Source: Bacteroidales bacterium (GTDB lineage: Bacteria > Bacteroidota > Bacteroidia > Bacteroidales > P3). Taken from it: a stretch of 49,940 nt of DNA. The notes beneath the pieces were generated by a model. That model was given only the letters and a program-made list of their open reading frames with translations. It was not told where the DNA came from and ran no database searches. A program made the position numbers and the translations under genes. The DNA lies in NCBI GenBank assembly GCA_024400665.1, contig JAKSML010000010.1, positions 1 to 49,940 of the forward strand, written 5' to 3'. Shown in pieces: positions 16,655-25,011 of this stretch (positions are counted from its first letter, which is position 1; the number at the start of each line of letters is the position of its first letter).

Positions 16655-18079
16655 ATGTATAAATTGAAACTATTCCTATTCTTCCTTCTGCTGGCGGCCA
16701 TGCTCCCTGCTCAGGCCCGCAAGAAGCCTACCTATGAGATTACCTTCAAAATTGAGAACGGCAAGGATACGATGATGTATCTCGGATGCTATTTCGCCAA
16801 GGGCAACCGCGTGGTTGACACGGCTATACGCGACAGCAAGGGCCGCTTTGTGTTCTCCAGCACTAAGGACACCCTCGCCCCGGGCCTCTACTTCTTTGCC
16901 AATCCGCAGGGCAACTATGTCGATTTCGTCATCTATCACGAGAAGCCTTTCTTCCAGTTTGAGACGAAGGAGGGGGACTGGGACTACAATATGACGGTGA
17001 AGGGCAGTGCGCAGAATAAGTTCTTCAACGACTACCATCGTCGCGACATTGACTGCAATATGGATTTGAGCAAGGCTCACAGCAGCATGGATTCGGCCTC
17101 TTTTGCCGCCTACAGGATGGCGAAGTACATGGAACTCGACAGCATCGTGCATGCCTTGGTGGAGGCCAACCCCGACATGTTCCTCTCCAAGATGCTCCTC
17201 GTGAACAGGGATGTGCTGCCCCCGCTGCTGGACGAGAAGGGCGACACAATGCCCGACACGGCTCGCAGATGGTACTATATGGACCACTATTTTGACAATG
17301 TGCCTCTCGAAGACAACGCCATCGTCCGCACGCCCAAGAAGGTCTTCTACGACAGGGTGATGACCTTCTTCGACAGACAGCTGCAATACGCTCCGCCAGA
17401 GGTTATTATTAGGTATATCGACAGGGTGCTGCAACGCTCCAGGAAGGCTCCCGACGTGTTTATGTATCTCACCAACACGCTGACGCAGAAGTATCTGCAA
17501 AGCAACGTGATGATATATGACGAGGTGTATGTCCACATGGTAGAGAACTACTATTCCACCGACGACAACTTCTGGGCTTCGCCTTCGAGCATCGAGAAAG
17601 AGGCTGTGCGTGCCGCTAAGTACAAGCGCCTGCTGGTGGGCAAGGAGGCTCCCGAGCTGATACTCTACGACACTTTGCGCACCCCCTATTCGCTTCATTC
17701 GCTGCCCAATAAGTGGAAGCTGCTCGTCTTCTGGTCGCCCAACTGCGGCCATTGCCAGCACATCGTCCCCGCCGTCTATAAGGTCTTCGAGCAGTATCGC
17801 GACCAATATGACATGGCGGCCTTCACCATCCTCAGCGACCCCGACGACAAGACCCGCGCGGAGTGGAAGACTTTCCTCAAGGAACATGACATGACTGACC
17901 CCGCATGGCTGAGCCTTGACGGTGGCGAGGCCAACGTGGATTGGCACGACGTCTATGACATCGTATCCACGCCTCAGATATACCTCATCGACGAGAACAA
18001 CATCATCCAGGCCAAGAAACTGGGCGAGACAAGCATCGAGAACGTCATCAAGGCAATCTGCGGAAGCGTTGAGAATTGA
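16655..18079 (+). CDS. TlpA-like thioredoxin-fold protein (DUF4369/DUF5106 type)
   Basis: 474 residues from the ATG at 16655, which opens a signal peptide (MYKLKLFLFFLLLAAMLPAQA); upstream in-frame codons are not credible. The N-terminal ~110 residues fit the DUF4369 beta domain, the middle ~200 the helical DUF5106 region, and the last ~140 a thioredoxin fold with WSPNCGHCQH, redox cysteines 364 and 367, plus cis-Pro in IVSTPQIYLI. It is a periplasmic or outer-membrane-associated disulfide reductase or isomerase of the kind common in Bacteroidales. A TGTGAATAGTGAAT repeat lies between it and dcp. Confidence 0.88.
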   Translation: MYKLKLFLFFLLLAAMLPAQARKKPTYEITFKIENGKDTMMYLGCYFAKGNRVVDTAIRDSKGRFVFSSTKDTLAPGLYFFANPQGNYVDFVIYHEKPFFQFETKEGDWDYNMTVKGSAQNKFFNDYHRRDIDCNMDLSKAHSSMDSASFAAYRMAKYMELDSIVHALVEANPDMFLSKMLLVNRDVLPPLLDEKGDTMPDTARRWYYMDHYFDNVPLEDNAIVRTPKKVFYDRVMTFFDRQLQYAPPEVIIRYIDRVLQRSRKAPDVFMYLTNTLTQKYLQSNVMIYDEVYVHMVENYYSTDDNFWASPSSIEKEAVRAAKYKRLLVGKEAPELILYDTLRTPYSLHSLPNKWKLLVFWSPNCGHCQHIVPAVYKVFEQYRDQYDMAAFTILSDPDDKTRAEWKTFLKEHDMTDPAWLSLDGGEANVDWHDVYDIVSTPQIYLIDENNIIQAKKLGETSIENVIKAICGSVEN

Positions 18080-18160
18080 GATTTGTGAATAGTGAATAGA
18101 AGGGCGGTTGCCGTCATTTGTCAATTCACAATTCACTTTTCACAATTCACCAGTCAACGA
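18076..18160. repeat. TGTGAATAGTGAAT-type inverted intergenic repeat
   Basis: A left part TTGTGAATAGTGAAT, a core GGGCGGTTGCCGTC and a right part CAATTCACAATTCAC are arranged as inverted arms around the core. Similar elements occur at 9286-9390, 10608-10690 and 20298-20400. Confidence 0.7.
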
Positions 18161-18182
18161 TTATAATATAACATTACATAAC

Positions 18183-20297
18183 ATGAAAAAACAAACTACA
18201 ATTTTAGCCGTGGGCTTCGCAGCCATGACGCTGCTGGCCACGGGATGTAAGAAAAACATGGACAACCCCTTTATTAAAGCTGCCGAATCGGGCTGGGGCA
18301 CCCCCTACGAGATTCCCGATTTCGCCCAGATCAAAACCGAACACTACATGCCCGCCTTCGAGGAGGGCATGAAACAGCAGATGGAAGAAATCGATGCCAT
18401 CGTCAACAACTCCGAGGCTCCCACCTTCGAGAATACCATCGAGGCCTACGAGTACAGCGGCGAGCTGCTCAACATGGTCAGCGGCGTCTTCTTCAACCTC
18501 AGCGAGTGCGAAAACAACGACGAGATGGAGGCCATTGCCGAAGAGGTGACGCCTCTGCTTTCCAAGCACGGCGACAACATCGCCCTCAATGCCAAGCTCT
18601 TCGAGCGCATCAAGGCCGTATATGACCAGCGCGAGAGCCTCGGCCTCAACGCCGAGCAGGCACGCCTCCTCGACGAGACCTACAAAGGCTTCGTGCGCAG
18701 CGGCGCCAATGTGCCCGAGGCACAGCAGCCCCGCTTCCGCGAGCTCAACGAGCAGATTGCCTCGCTGACCCTCCGTTTCGCACAGAACGTCCTCAAGGCC
18801 TCCAACGACTACAAGCTCGTCCTCGACAAGGCCCCCGAAGGTCTCACCCCCGACCAGATTGCTGCCGCTCAGGAGACCGGCAACGCCGACCCCGCCACCA
18901 AGGGCAAGCTCGTCTTCGGCCTCGACATGCCCAGCTGGGAGCCCTTCATGCAGAACTGCGCCGACCGCGACCTCCGCAAGCAGATGTGGGACGCCTACAG
19001 CACCCGCTGTAACGGCGGCGAGTTCGACAACACCAAGATTATCGACACCCTCACCAACCTCCGCCTCGAACGTGCCAACATCCTCGGCTTCAAGAGCCAT
19101 GCCGACTATGTCCTCGACGACTGCCTCGCCAAGACCCCCCAGGCCGTCTATGACTGCCTGATGCAGATTTGGACTCCCGCCCTGGCCAAGGCCAAGGAGG
19201 AGTGCGCCGCCTACCAGAAGATGATTGTGGCCGACGACCCCGCCGCCAAGCTCGAACCTTGGGACTGGCGCTACTATAGCGAGAAACTCCGCAAGGAGAA
19301 GTACGACCTCCAGGACAGCGTGGTGCGTCCCTACTTCTCGCTCGATAACGTCCGCGAAGGTGCCTTCGCCACCGCCACCAAGCTCTACGGCATCACCTTC
19401 CGCGAGAACCCCGACCTGCCCACCTACGACAAGGAGGCTCACGCCTTTGAGGTGATGGACGGCGACAAGGTCATCGGCATCCTCTACATGGACTTCTTCC
19501 CCCGCGCCAGCAAGCGCAGCGGTGCCTGGATGACCGAATTCCGCGGCCAGAAAGAGACCCAGCAGGGCGAGAACGTCATCCCCATCATCCAGGTGGTCTG
19601 CAACTTCACCAAGCCCACGGGCGACAAGCCTTCGCTGCTCAACTTCGACGAGAGCGAGACCCTCTTCCACGAGTTCGGCCATGCCCTCCACGGCCTCCTC
19701 AGCAAGTGCCACTATCCCTCGCTGGCCGGCACCAACGTGCCCCGCGACTTCGTTGAGCTGCCTTCTCAGATCATGGAGAACTGGTGCCGCAACTCCGAGG
19801 TGATGAAGACCTACGCCAAGCACTACAAGACCGGCGAGGCCATCCCCGACGAGCTCATCGCCAAGATTGCCGCCGCTCAGACCTACGGCCAGGGCTTCAT
19901 CAACACCGAGCTCCTCGCCGCCTCGCTGCTCGACATGGACTACCACAGCATCACCGCCAAGCAGCCCATCGACGCCAACGTCTTCGAGAAGGAACACCTC
20001 GACCGCATCGGCCTCATTCCCGAGATTATCAGCCGCTACAAGAGCCCTTACTTCCAGCACATCTTCACCACGGGCTATGACGCAGGCTACTACAGCTACA
20101 CCTGGACCGCCATCCTCGACCACGACGCCTTCGCAGCCTTCACCGAGAGCGGCGACCTCTATAACCCCGAGCTCGCCAAGAAGTTCCGCCACCTCCTTGA
20201 GAGCGGCAACACCGTGGAGCCTATGGAGCTCTACGTCGCCTTCCGCGGCCAGCAGCCCAGCGTCACGCCCCTCCTCAAGGACCGCGGCCTGATTTAA
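18183..20297 (+). CDS. dcp: M3 family dipeptidyl carboxypeptidase / oligopeptidase
   Basis: 704 residues from ATG 18183, which starts a lipoprotein signal (MKKQTTILAVGFAAMTLLATGC, lipobox LATGC). The M3 zinc site is ETLFHEFGHALHG, HEFGH at residues 496-500 with a downstream Glu. Length and the motifs FQHIFTTGYDAGYYSYTW and NVPRDFVELPSQIMENW match the Dcp branch, which removes C-terminal dipeptides from oligopeptides. The lipidated signal suggests it acts in the periplasm. The earlier ATG at 18108 would read through an intergenic repeat and is rejected. Probably followed in one transcript by the PspC gene. Confidence 0.94.
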   Translation: MKKQTTILAVGFAAMTLLATGCKKNMDNPFIKAAESGWGTPYEIPDFAQIKTEHYMPAFEEGMKQQMEEIDAIVNNSEAPTFENTIEAYEYSGELLNMVSGVFFNLSECENNDEMEAIAEEVTPLLSKHGDNIALNAKLFERIKAVYDQRESLGLNAEQARLLDETYKGFVRSGANVPEAQQPRFRELNEQIASLTLRFAQNVLKASNDYKLVLDKAPEGLTPDQIAAAQETGNADPATKGKLVFGLDMPSWEPFMQNCADRDLRKQMWDAYSTRCNGGEFDNTKIIDTLTNLRLERANILGFKSHADYVLDDCLAKTPQAVYDCLMQIWTPALAKAKEECAAYQKMIVADDPAAKLEPWDWRYYSEKLRKEKYDLQDSVVRPYFSLDNVREGAFATATKLYGITFRENPDLPTYDKEAHAFEVMDGDKVIGILYMDFFPRASKRSGAWMTEFRGQKETQQGENVIPIIQVVCNFTKPTGDKPSLLNFDESETLFHEFGHALHGLLSKCHYPSLAGTNVPRDFVELPSQIMENWCRNSEVMKTYAKHYKTGEAIPDELIAKIAAAQTYGQGFINTELLAASLLDMDYHSITAKQPIDANVFEKEHLDRIGLIPEIISRYKSPYFQHIFTTGYDAGYYSYTWTAILDHDAFAAFTESGDLYNPELAKKFRHLLESGNTVEPMELYVAFRGQQPSVTPLLKDRGLI

Positions 20298-20406
20298 TGG
20301 AGAATTGAGAATAGTGAAGGCTGCCGCCCCACATTTGTCAATTCACAATTCACTCTTCATAAAAAATCAGTTCACTGATCACAGTTCACAATAAAAAACA
20401 TTCAAC

Positions 20407-20604
20407 ATGGAAAATAACGAAGTAAAGAAACTCACCCGCAGCATGAGCGACAAGAAGATTGCCGGCGTCTGCGGCGGTTTGGCCAAATTCTTCAACATCG
20501 ACCCCACCGTGGTCCGCATTGTTGCTCTTATCGCCTTGCTCTGCGGCAGCGTCGGATTCTGGATCTATCTGATTGTATGGATTTGTGCCCCCGAAGGCGA
20601 ATAA
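20407..20604 (+). CDS. PspC domain small membrane protein
   Basis: 65 residues consisting almost wholly of a PspC domain: RSMSDKKIAGVCGGLAKFFN, then DPTVVRIVALIALLCGS and a second hydrophobic stretch FWIYLIVWICAPE. PspC proteins are membrane partners in phage-shock-type envelope stress responses; stand-alone copies are common in Bacteroidetes and their role is not settled. It lies 110 bases after dcp, behind a dispersed repeat, and ends at a strong terminator. Confidence 0.9.
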   Translation: MENNEVKKLTRSMSDKKIAGVCGGLAKFFNIDPTVVRIVALIALLCGSVGFWIYLIVWICAPEGE

Positions 20605-20618
20605 TGCTCCCCTCGGCA

Positions 20619-20658
20619 AGAATGCAGAGCCCCTGTTGGCGGCTCTGCATTCTTTTTA
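20619..20658 (+). terminator. Rho-independent terminator after the PspC gene
   Basis: A 14-bp perfect stem (20619-20632 with 20641-20654) and 8-base loop, followed by TTTTTAAA. It lies 15 bases after the stop codon. Confidence 0.9.
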
Positions 20659-20671
20659 AAAAAACATGATT

Positions 20672-21838
20672 ATGAAAAGACTCTTTTCCCTCCTTGCCGC
20701 ACTCGTGCTCTGCGGGGCGGCATTTGCCCAAAGCGGTTTTGTCACGCCCGACTTCCATCAGATTAAGAAGGAGGTTCAAGACCGAAAGAGCGACCGCTAT
20801 TATGCCAAGCTTGAGAAGCGTTTTGCCGCCGCCGACACCACGCTCACCATCGCCGACCTGCAGGCTTTCTATTTCGGCAGGGCCTTCCAGAAGGGCTTCA
20901 ACCCGTATGAGGATTTCGCCCAGTTTGCGACCATACGAAAGATCTTCGACCAAGAGGCGATGCCCACGAAGGGCGACCTGAGCCTCGCCGTCGCCCTCGC
21001 CGACGAGGTGATAAGGCTGTGCCCCTCGGAGCCTTTTGCCTATTTCTATAAGTTCGGCGCGCTCTCCATGCTGGCCGAGACCTACGGCGGCGACACTGTG
21101 GAGATGCAGAAGGCGCAGTTGCAGTTCCAGATGCTCTTCTACACCATTGCCAGCACGGGCAACGGCATCTCGCCCGATTCGGCCATGTACGTCATGAGCG
21201 TGAACCACGAGTACCTCATGCTGAACATGTACGGCTTCGTTCCTAAAAATCAGTCGCTCCAGACCCTGGGCACGTCGGCCTACGACGTTTTCGACGTCGA
21301 GGAGAACGACTATGGCGTCAGCTCGCTCTTTTTCAATGTCGATTTCATGATGTCGTTCTGGGGTGGCATGATGGACGAAGAGGAGGTGGAATTGCCGGAG
21401 CCGGGAACTCCGTTCGGTACGATTGGTACGCATATCGCTATCGAGCCGGGCTCGCGTGTGGAGCTGGAACTCGTCAAGGCAAAGCGGAAGAACAGCAAGT
21501 TCCGCGTGGCTATGGTGACGTACCTCCCCGAGGACACCCTGTCGTCGATGGCCGACACGGCAAATCTCTCCATGGATGTACCGGAGGGGCGTATCGTCTT
21601 CTATCTCTTCAATGTCAGGGATGCGGAGGATAGTGGCAAGGTGCGCACTTGCCTGATGTACAGCAGCAACTGCAAGGCCGACATGCTCTATCTGGACACC
21701 AAAGCCCACATTGCGGGTGCCTGCATCATGGATTTCCAGCCCGAGGAGAATCTGGGCATGGCCAAAGGCGTGTGGAAGACCATGATGTGGGAGTACGGAG
21801 TGGACGTGCTCGTCAGCAATATCCGCACCAAGAAGTAA
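20672..21838 (+). CDS. DUF4919 family secreted protein (paralogue 1)
   Basis: 388 residues from ATG 20672, with the signal peptide MKRLFSLLAALVLCGAAFAQ. The first ~210 residues match DUF4919: FVTPDFHQIKKEV, LTIADLQAFYFGRAFQKGFNP, IASTGNGISPDSAMYVMSVNHEYL and GVSSLFFNVDF. The C-terminal ~150 residues are a beta-rich region with no family I recognise. It is followed at 43 bases by a clear paralogue. Function is unknown; the signal peptide says periplasm or surface. An alternative start two codons upstream at 20666 is possible. Confidence 0.8.
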   Translation: MKRLFSLLAALVLCGAAFAQSGFVTPDFHQIKKEVQDRKSDRYYAKLEKRFAAADTTLTIADLQAFYFGRAFQKGFNPYEDFAQFATIRKIFDQEAMPTKGDLSLAVALADEVIRLCPSEPFAYFYKFGALSMLAETYGGDTVEMQKAQLQFQMLFYTIASTGNGISPDSAMYVMSVNHEYLMLNMYGFVPKNQSLQTLGTSAYDVFDVEENDYGVSSLFFNVDFMMSFWGGMMDEEEVELPEPGTPFGTIGTHIAIEPGSRVELELVKAKRKNSKFRVAMVTYLPEDTLSSMADTANLSMDVPEGRIVFYLFNVRDAEDSGKVRTCLMYSSNCKADMLYLDTKAHIAGACIMDFQPEENLGMAKGVWKTMMWEYGVDVLVSNIRTKK

Positions 21839-21881
21839 CAATTTCGCGGACTCGTCGTAGTTTTGTTAACAATGAATAGTT

Positions 21882-22973
21882 ATGAAAAAAATAGTGATTA
21901 TAGCAATACTGTGTTGGGGCTATATGGCATCAGCACAACAGGAAAATCCTGTGGATGAAATCGTAAATGAAATAGTGTCTTTGGCCAATAATGATAGGAC
22001 GCCAACAGATGCTATAGATTCTGCCCGGCAGATTTTCGTGACGCCCGACCTGGAGCAGATAAAGCGGGAGTCCAACGACCGCCAGAGCCCTCACTATTTC
22101 CGCACCTTGGCCAAACGTTTCGCGCAGGCCGACACCTCGCTGACCATCGAGGAGATGCAGGCCTTCTATCTCGGCGCCGCCTTCCAGAAGGACTTCAACC
22201 CCGACATGAGCTTCGCGCAGTACGACACCATCCTCGAAATGCTGGACCGCGAGGGCGTCCCCTCAAAGGCTGAGCTGAAGCACGCCCTCGCCCTGACAGA
22301 GAAGGTGGGCAAGGCCGCCCCCGCCGACATCTGCACCTACTACTATCAGCACCGGCTGCGCTCCCTCCTGGCCGAGCACTACGGCGGCAGCCGCCGCGAG
22401 GCCGACAAGGCGGAGACGCGCTTCCTCCTCCTCTGGATCGCCATCGCCAGCACTGGCGACGGCACCAGCTGGCAGAAGGCCATGTACGTCACCCGCCCCA
22501 GCCACGAGAAGCTGATGATGTACCTCTACGACTTCCAGCCCAAAGAGCCGATTATGATCTGGGGCGCCCACCTCTACGACGCCTTCCGAGTGAAACAGTA
22601 CGGCGTGGACACCCTCTTCTTCAATGTCGATGTGGTGCGTCCCGAACTGATGCCCGTGGCAAACTACACCTGCAACATCGCCGATGGCGCGACGGATATC
22701 CCCGGCGGCCCCTTCGTGCTGCAAATCTTCTTCGACCGGAAGATGCTCGACAGCATCGGCCTGGGACGCGGCAGGGACGACCGCGAGATGCTCCCCTATG
22801 CCGACGAGTGGTACCCCTTCTCGTGGAACGAGGATCACACCGTCCTCTCCGTCAGGCTCGACTTGGCGCCGCACACCGCCTATTCCTTCTCCATCACCGG
22901 TCCCAACTTCATCGTTGACGGCGGCGGCAGAGCCAAAGGCTCGCAGCTGATAGACTTCACCACAGGCGACTGA
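21882..22973 (+). CDS. DUF4919 family secreted protein (paralogue 2)
   Basis: 363 residues with the signal peptide MKKIVIIAILCWGYMASAQ, then a ~30-residue acidic insertion absent from paralogue 1. The shared DUF4919 core follows (FVTPDLEQIKRES, DTSLTIEEMQAFYLGAAFQKDFNP, IASTGDGTSWQKAMYVTRPSHE, GVDTLFFNVDVV). The C-terminal domain differs from paralogue 1 and ends with a beta-rich Ig-like segment (LAPHTAYSFSITGPNFIVDGG). The pair is a tandem duplication whose C-termini have diverged or been replaced. The first ~50 codons are AT-rich compared with the rest. Confidence 0.8.
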   Translation: MKKIVIIAILCWGYMASAQQENPVDEIVNEIVSLANNDRTPTDAIDSARQIFVTPDLEQIKRESNDRQSPHYFRTLAKRFAQADTSLTIEEMQAFYLGAAFQKDFNPDMSFAQYDTILEMLDREGVPSKAELKHALALTEKVGKAAPADICTYYYQHRLRSLLAEHYGGSRREADKAETRFLLLWIAIASTGDGTSWQKAMYVTRPSHEKLMMYLYDFQPKEPIMIWGAHLYDAFRVKQYGVDTLFFNVDVVRPELMPVANYTCNIADGATDIPGGPFVLQIFFDRKMLDSIGLGRGRDDREMLPYADEWYPFSWNEDHTVLSVRLDLAPHTAYSFSITGPNFIVDGGGRAKGSQLIDFTTGD

Positions 22974-23007
22974 TACAAGTTTCCCCGCCTCCGTTATTTC
23001 CCCCCTC

Positions 23008-23107
23008 CCAAAACACCTCTTGGCAGCCTCTAAACAAATGTTTCGACCTCCAAAACACCTCTTGGCAGCCTCTAAACAAATGTTTCGACCTCCAAAACGC
23101 CACTGGG
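23008..23107. repeat. Tandem repeat, 42-bp unit, two full copies and a third start
   Basis: Copies 23008-23049 and 23050-23091 appear identical (CCAAAACACCTCTTGGCAGC... ending TTTCGACCT); a third begins at 23092 and breaks off. The TTGGCAGCCTC core resembles CTGGCAGCCTC in the 41-bp array at 49817. No gene is seen in 22974-23190. Confidence 0.9.
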
Positions 23108-23190
23108 GGCGAGTAGTTGGCTGATTATTCATTATCCGTGGCTCGGGAGTGGGGGCTTCTGCTCTGGAACTCCTCGCCGAAGGACAAAAA

Positions 23191-23216
23191 AGTGGCGGAT
23201 TGCAGAATCCGCCACT
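23191..23216 (-). terminator. Terminator of glmM
   Basis: AGTGGCGGATT pairs exactly with AATCCGCCACT around a 4-base loop. Read on the minus strand it is followed by six T, 35 bases after the glmM stop. Confidence 0.88.
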
Positions 23217-23251
23217 GTGTATGTTCTTGCCCTTCCAGCAAGGGGAGTGGG

Positions 23252-24640
23252 TTAGATTTGTGCGATGACCTGCTGGGCCAGTTCGTTGGCGCGGGCCTCG
23301 GTGTGGGCCTCGCTGTAGATGCGGATGATGGGTTCGGTGTTGCTCTTGCGGAGGTGCACCCAGCCGTCCTCGAAGTCGATCTTTACGCCGTCGATGGTGC
23401 TGACCTGGCAGGATTTGTCGGCAGCGTACTGGTTGGCGACTTTCTTGAGGAGGGCGTCAACGTCCATGTCGGGGGTGAGGTCTTTGCGGTTTTTGGAGAT
23501 GATGTAGTCGGGGTAGGTCTTGCGGAGCTCGCTCACCTTCATGCCCTTCTTGGCGAGGAGGGTGAGGAAGAGTGCCACGCCCACGAGGGCGTCGCGGCCG
23601 TAGTGCAGCTCGGGGTAGATGACGCCGCCGTTGCCCTCGCCGCCGATGATGGCGCCGGTCTGGCGCATGAGGGTGGTGACGTTCACCTCGCCCACGGCGC
23701 TGGCGTTGTACTGGCAGCCGGCGTATTTGCGGGTCACGTCGCGCAGGGCGCGTGAAGAGGACATGTTGCTGACGGTGTTGCCGGGGGTGTGGCTGAGTAC
23801 GTAGTCGGCCACGCTGACGAGGGTGTATTCCTCGCCGAACATCTCGCCGGTCTCGCACACCAGTGCCAGACGGTCCACATCGGGGTCAACCACGATGCCG
23901 AGGTCGCAGTGCTCTTTGGCCACGGTCTCGGAGATCTGGGTGAGGTTCTGCGGTATGGGCTCGGGGTTGTGGGCGAAGTGGCCCGTGGGCTCGCAGTTCA
24001 GCTCCACCACATCCTTCACGCCCAGGGCGCGGAGCAGGCGGGGTATGGCGATGCCGCCCGTGGAGTTGACGGCATCCACGCATACGCGGAAGCCGGCCTT
24101 GGCGATGGCGTCGCAATCTACGAGGGGCAGGGCGAGCACGCGCTCGATGTGGTGGTCGATGGTGTTGAGGTCATCGGTCACCTGACCCAGGTTGTCCACC
24201 TCGGCGTAGCTGTAGTCCTCGCTTTCGGCGATGCGGATAACCTCGTTGCCTTCGGCAGCGTCGATAAATTCGCCGCGGGCATTGAGCAGCTTCAGTGCGT
24301 TCCAGTGCTTGGGGTTGTGCGATGCGGTGATGATGATGCCGCCGTCGGCGTGCTTGTCAATTACAGACATTTCCGTAGTAGGCGTAGTGGAGAGGCCCGT
24401 CTCGATGACGTCGATGCCCATGCCCTGGAGGGTGCCGACCACGAGGCGGTCAACCATGGCTCCGCTGAGGCGGGCGTCGCGGCCCACCACGAGGGTGAGG
24501 CGTTTGCCTTCGTTGTTGCGACGCTGCAGGAAAGTGGCGAAAGCCGTCGTGAATTTCACCACGTCGATAGGACTGAGGCCGTCGCCGGGAACGCCGCCGA
24601 TGGTGCCTCTGATGCCAGAAATAGATTTAATCAGACTCAT
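23252..24640 (-). CDS. glmM: Phosphoglucosamine mutase
   Basis: 462 residues starting MSLIKSISGIRGTIGG; the longer frame to 24667 adds residues not seen in the family. The alpha-D-phosphohexomutase signatures are all present: phosphoserine loop TASHNPKHWNALK with Ser107, the metal-binding DPDVDRLALV, the sugar-binding EGNGGVIYP and the phosphate-binding RKSNTEPIIRIY. It interconverts glucosamine-6-phosphate and glucosamine-1-phosphate for UDP-GlcNAc, feeding peptidoglycan and LPS. Phosphomannomutase is the nearest alternative, and the subfamily choice is by length and the opening GIRGTIGG. Monocistronic with its own terminator. Confidence 0.85.
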   Translation of the reverse strand: MSLIKSISGIRGTIGGVPGDGLSPIDVVKFTTAFATFLQRRNNEGKRLTLVVGRDARLSGAMVDRLVVGTLQGMGIDVIETGLSTTPTTEMSVIDKHADGGIIITASHNPKHWNALKLLNARGEFIDAAEGNEVIRIAESEDYSYAEVDNLGQVTDDLNTIDHHIERVLALPLVDCDAIAKAGFRVCVDAVNSTGGIAIPRLLRALGVKDVVELNCEPTGHFAHNPEPIPQNLTQISETVAKEHCDLGIVVDPDVDRLALVCETGEMFGEEYTLVSVADYVLSHTPGNTVSNMSSSRALRDVTRKYAGCQYNASAVGEVNVTTLMRQTGAIIGGEGNGGVIYPELHYGRDALVGVALFLTLLAKKGMKVSELRKTYPDYIISKNRKDLTPDMDVDALLKKVANQYAADKSCQVSTIDGVKIDFEDGWVHLRKSNTEPIIRIYSEAHTEARANELAQQVIAQI

Positions 24641-24965
24641 ATTGATATTAATTATTGTTACTCTCATTAGAGCATATCTGTCTGCTCTTGTCCCTTGTAA
24701 CGCATTTTTTTGATAAATATTATATAATGGATGAAATACTTTTTGTTAAAAATGCGTTTCGCCGTGTCCCGAGTAAGGATTGCCTTATTGGAATACGCCT
24801 CGCCACAGCCGCCGCACCTCACCGCAGACCTCCACGGCTGCGGTCTCGGATTTTAGCCTTCTGGGAATTTGTTTTTCCGATACTGGCGAGCGTGCCGATA
24901 GCTTCAGGCGATACCGTTATTGAAATATTCGATAAGGATTTTCTCGATAATTCAAAATTTATATG

Positions 24966-24973
24966 TATTTTTG
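24966..24973 (+). promoter_or_regulatory. Promoter -7 element of the OxyR-like gene
   Basis: TATTTTTG followed by C, 38 bases before the ATG at 25012. The rest of the 24668-25011 gap contains a small GC-rich hairpin near 24820-24845 and no gene. Confidence 0.55.
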
Positions 24974-25011
24974 CAGCGGAAACACCAATAATCAATAAAT
25001 ATCTTAACATT

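Noticed and set aside
18204-20192. A 662-codon antisense frame over dcp
   Set aside because: A shadow of codon bias in a GC-rich gene; the sense strand has all M3 peptidase motifs.
24655-25011. A 119-residue N-terminal extension of the OxyR-like protein
   Set aside because: It spans the promoter element at 24966 and does not resemble the LysR family; the normal start at 25012 fits exactly.
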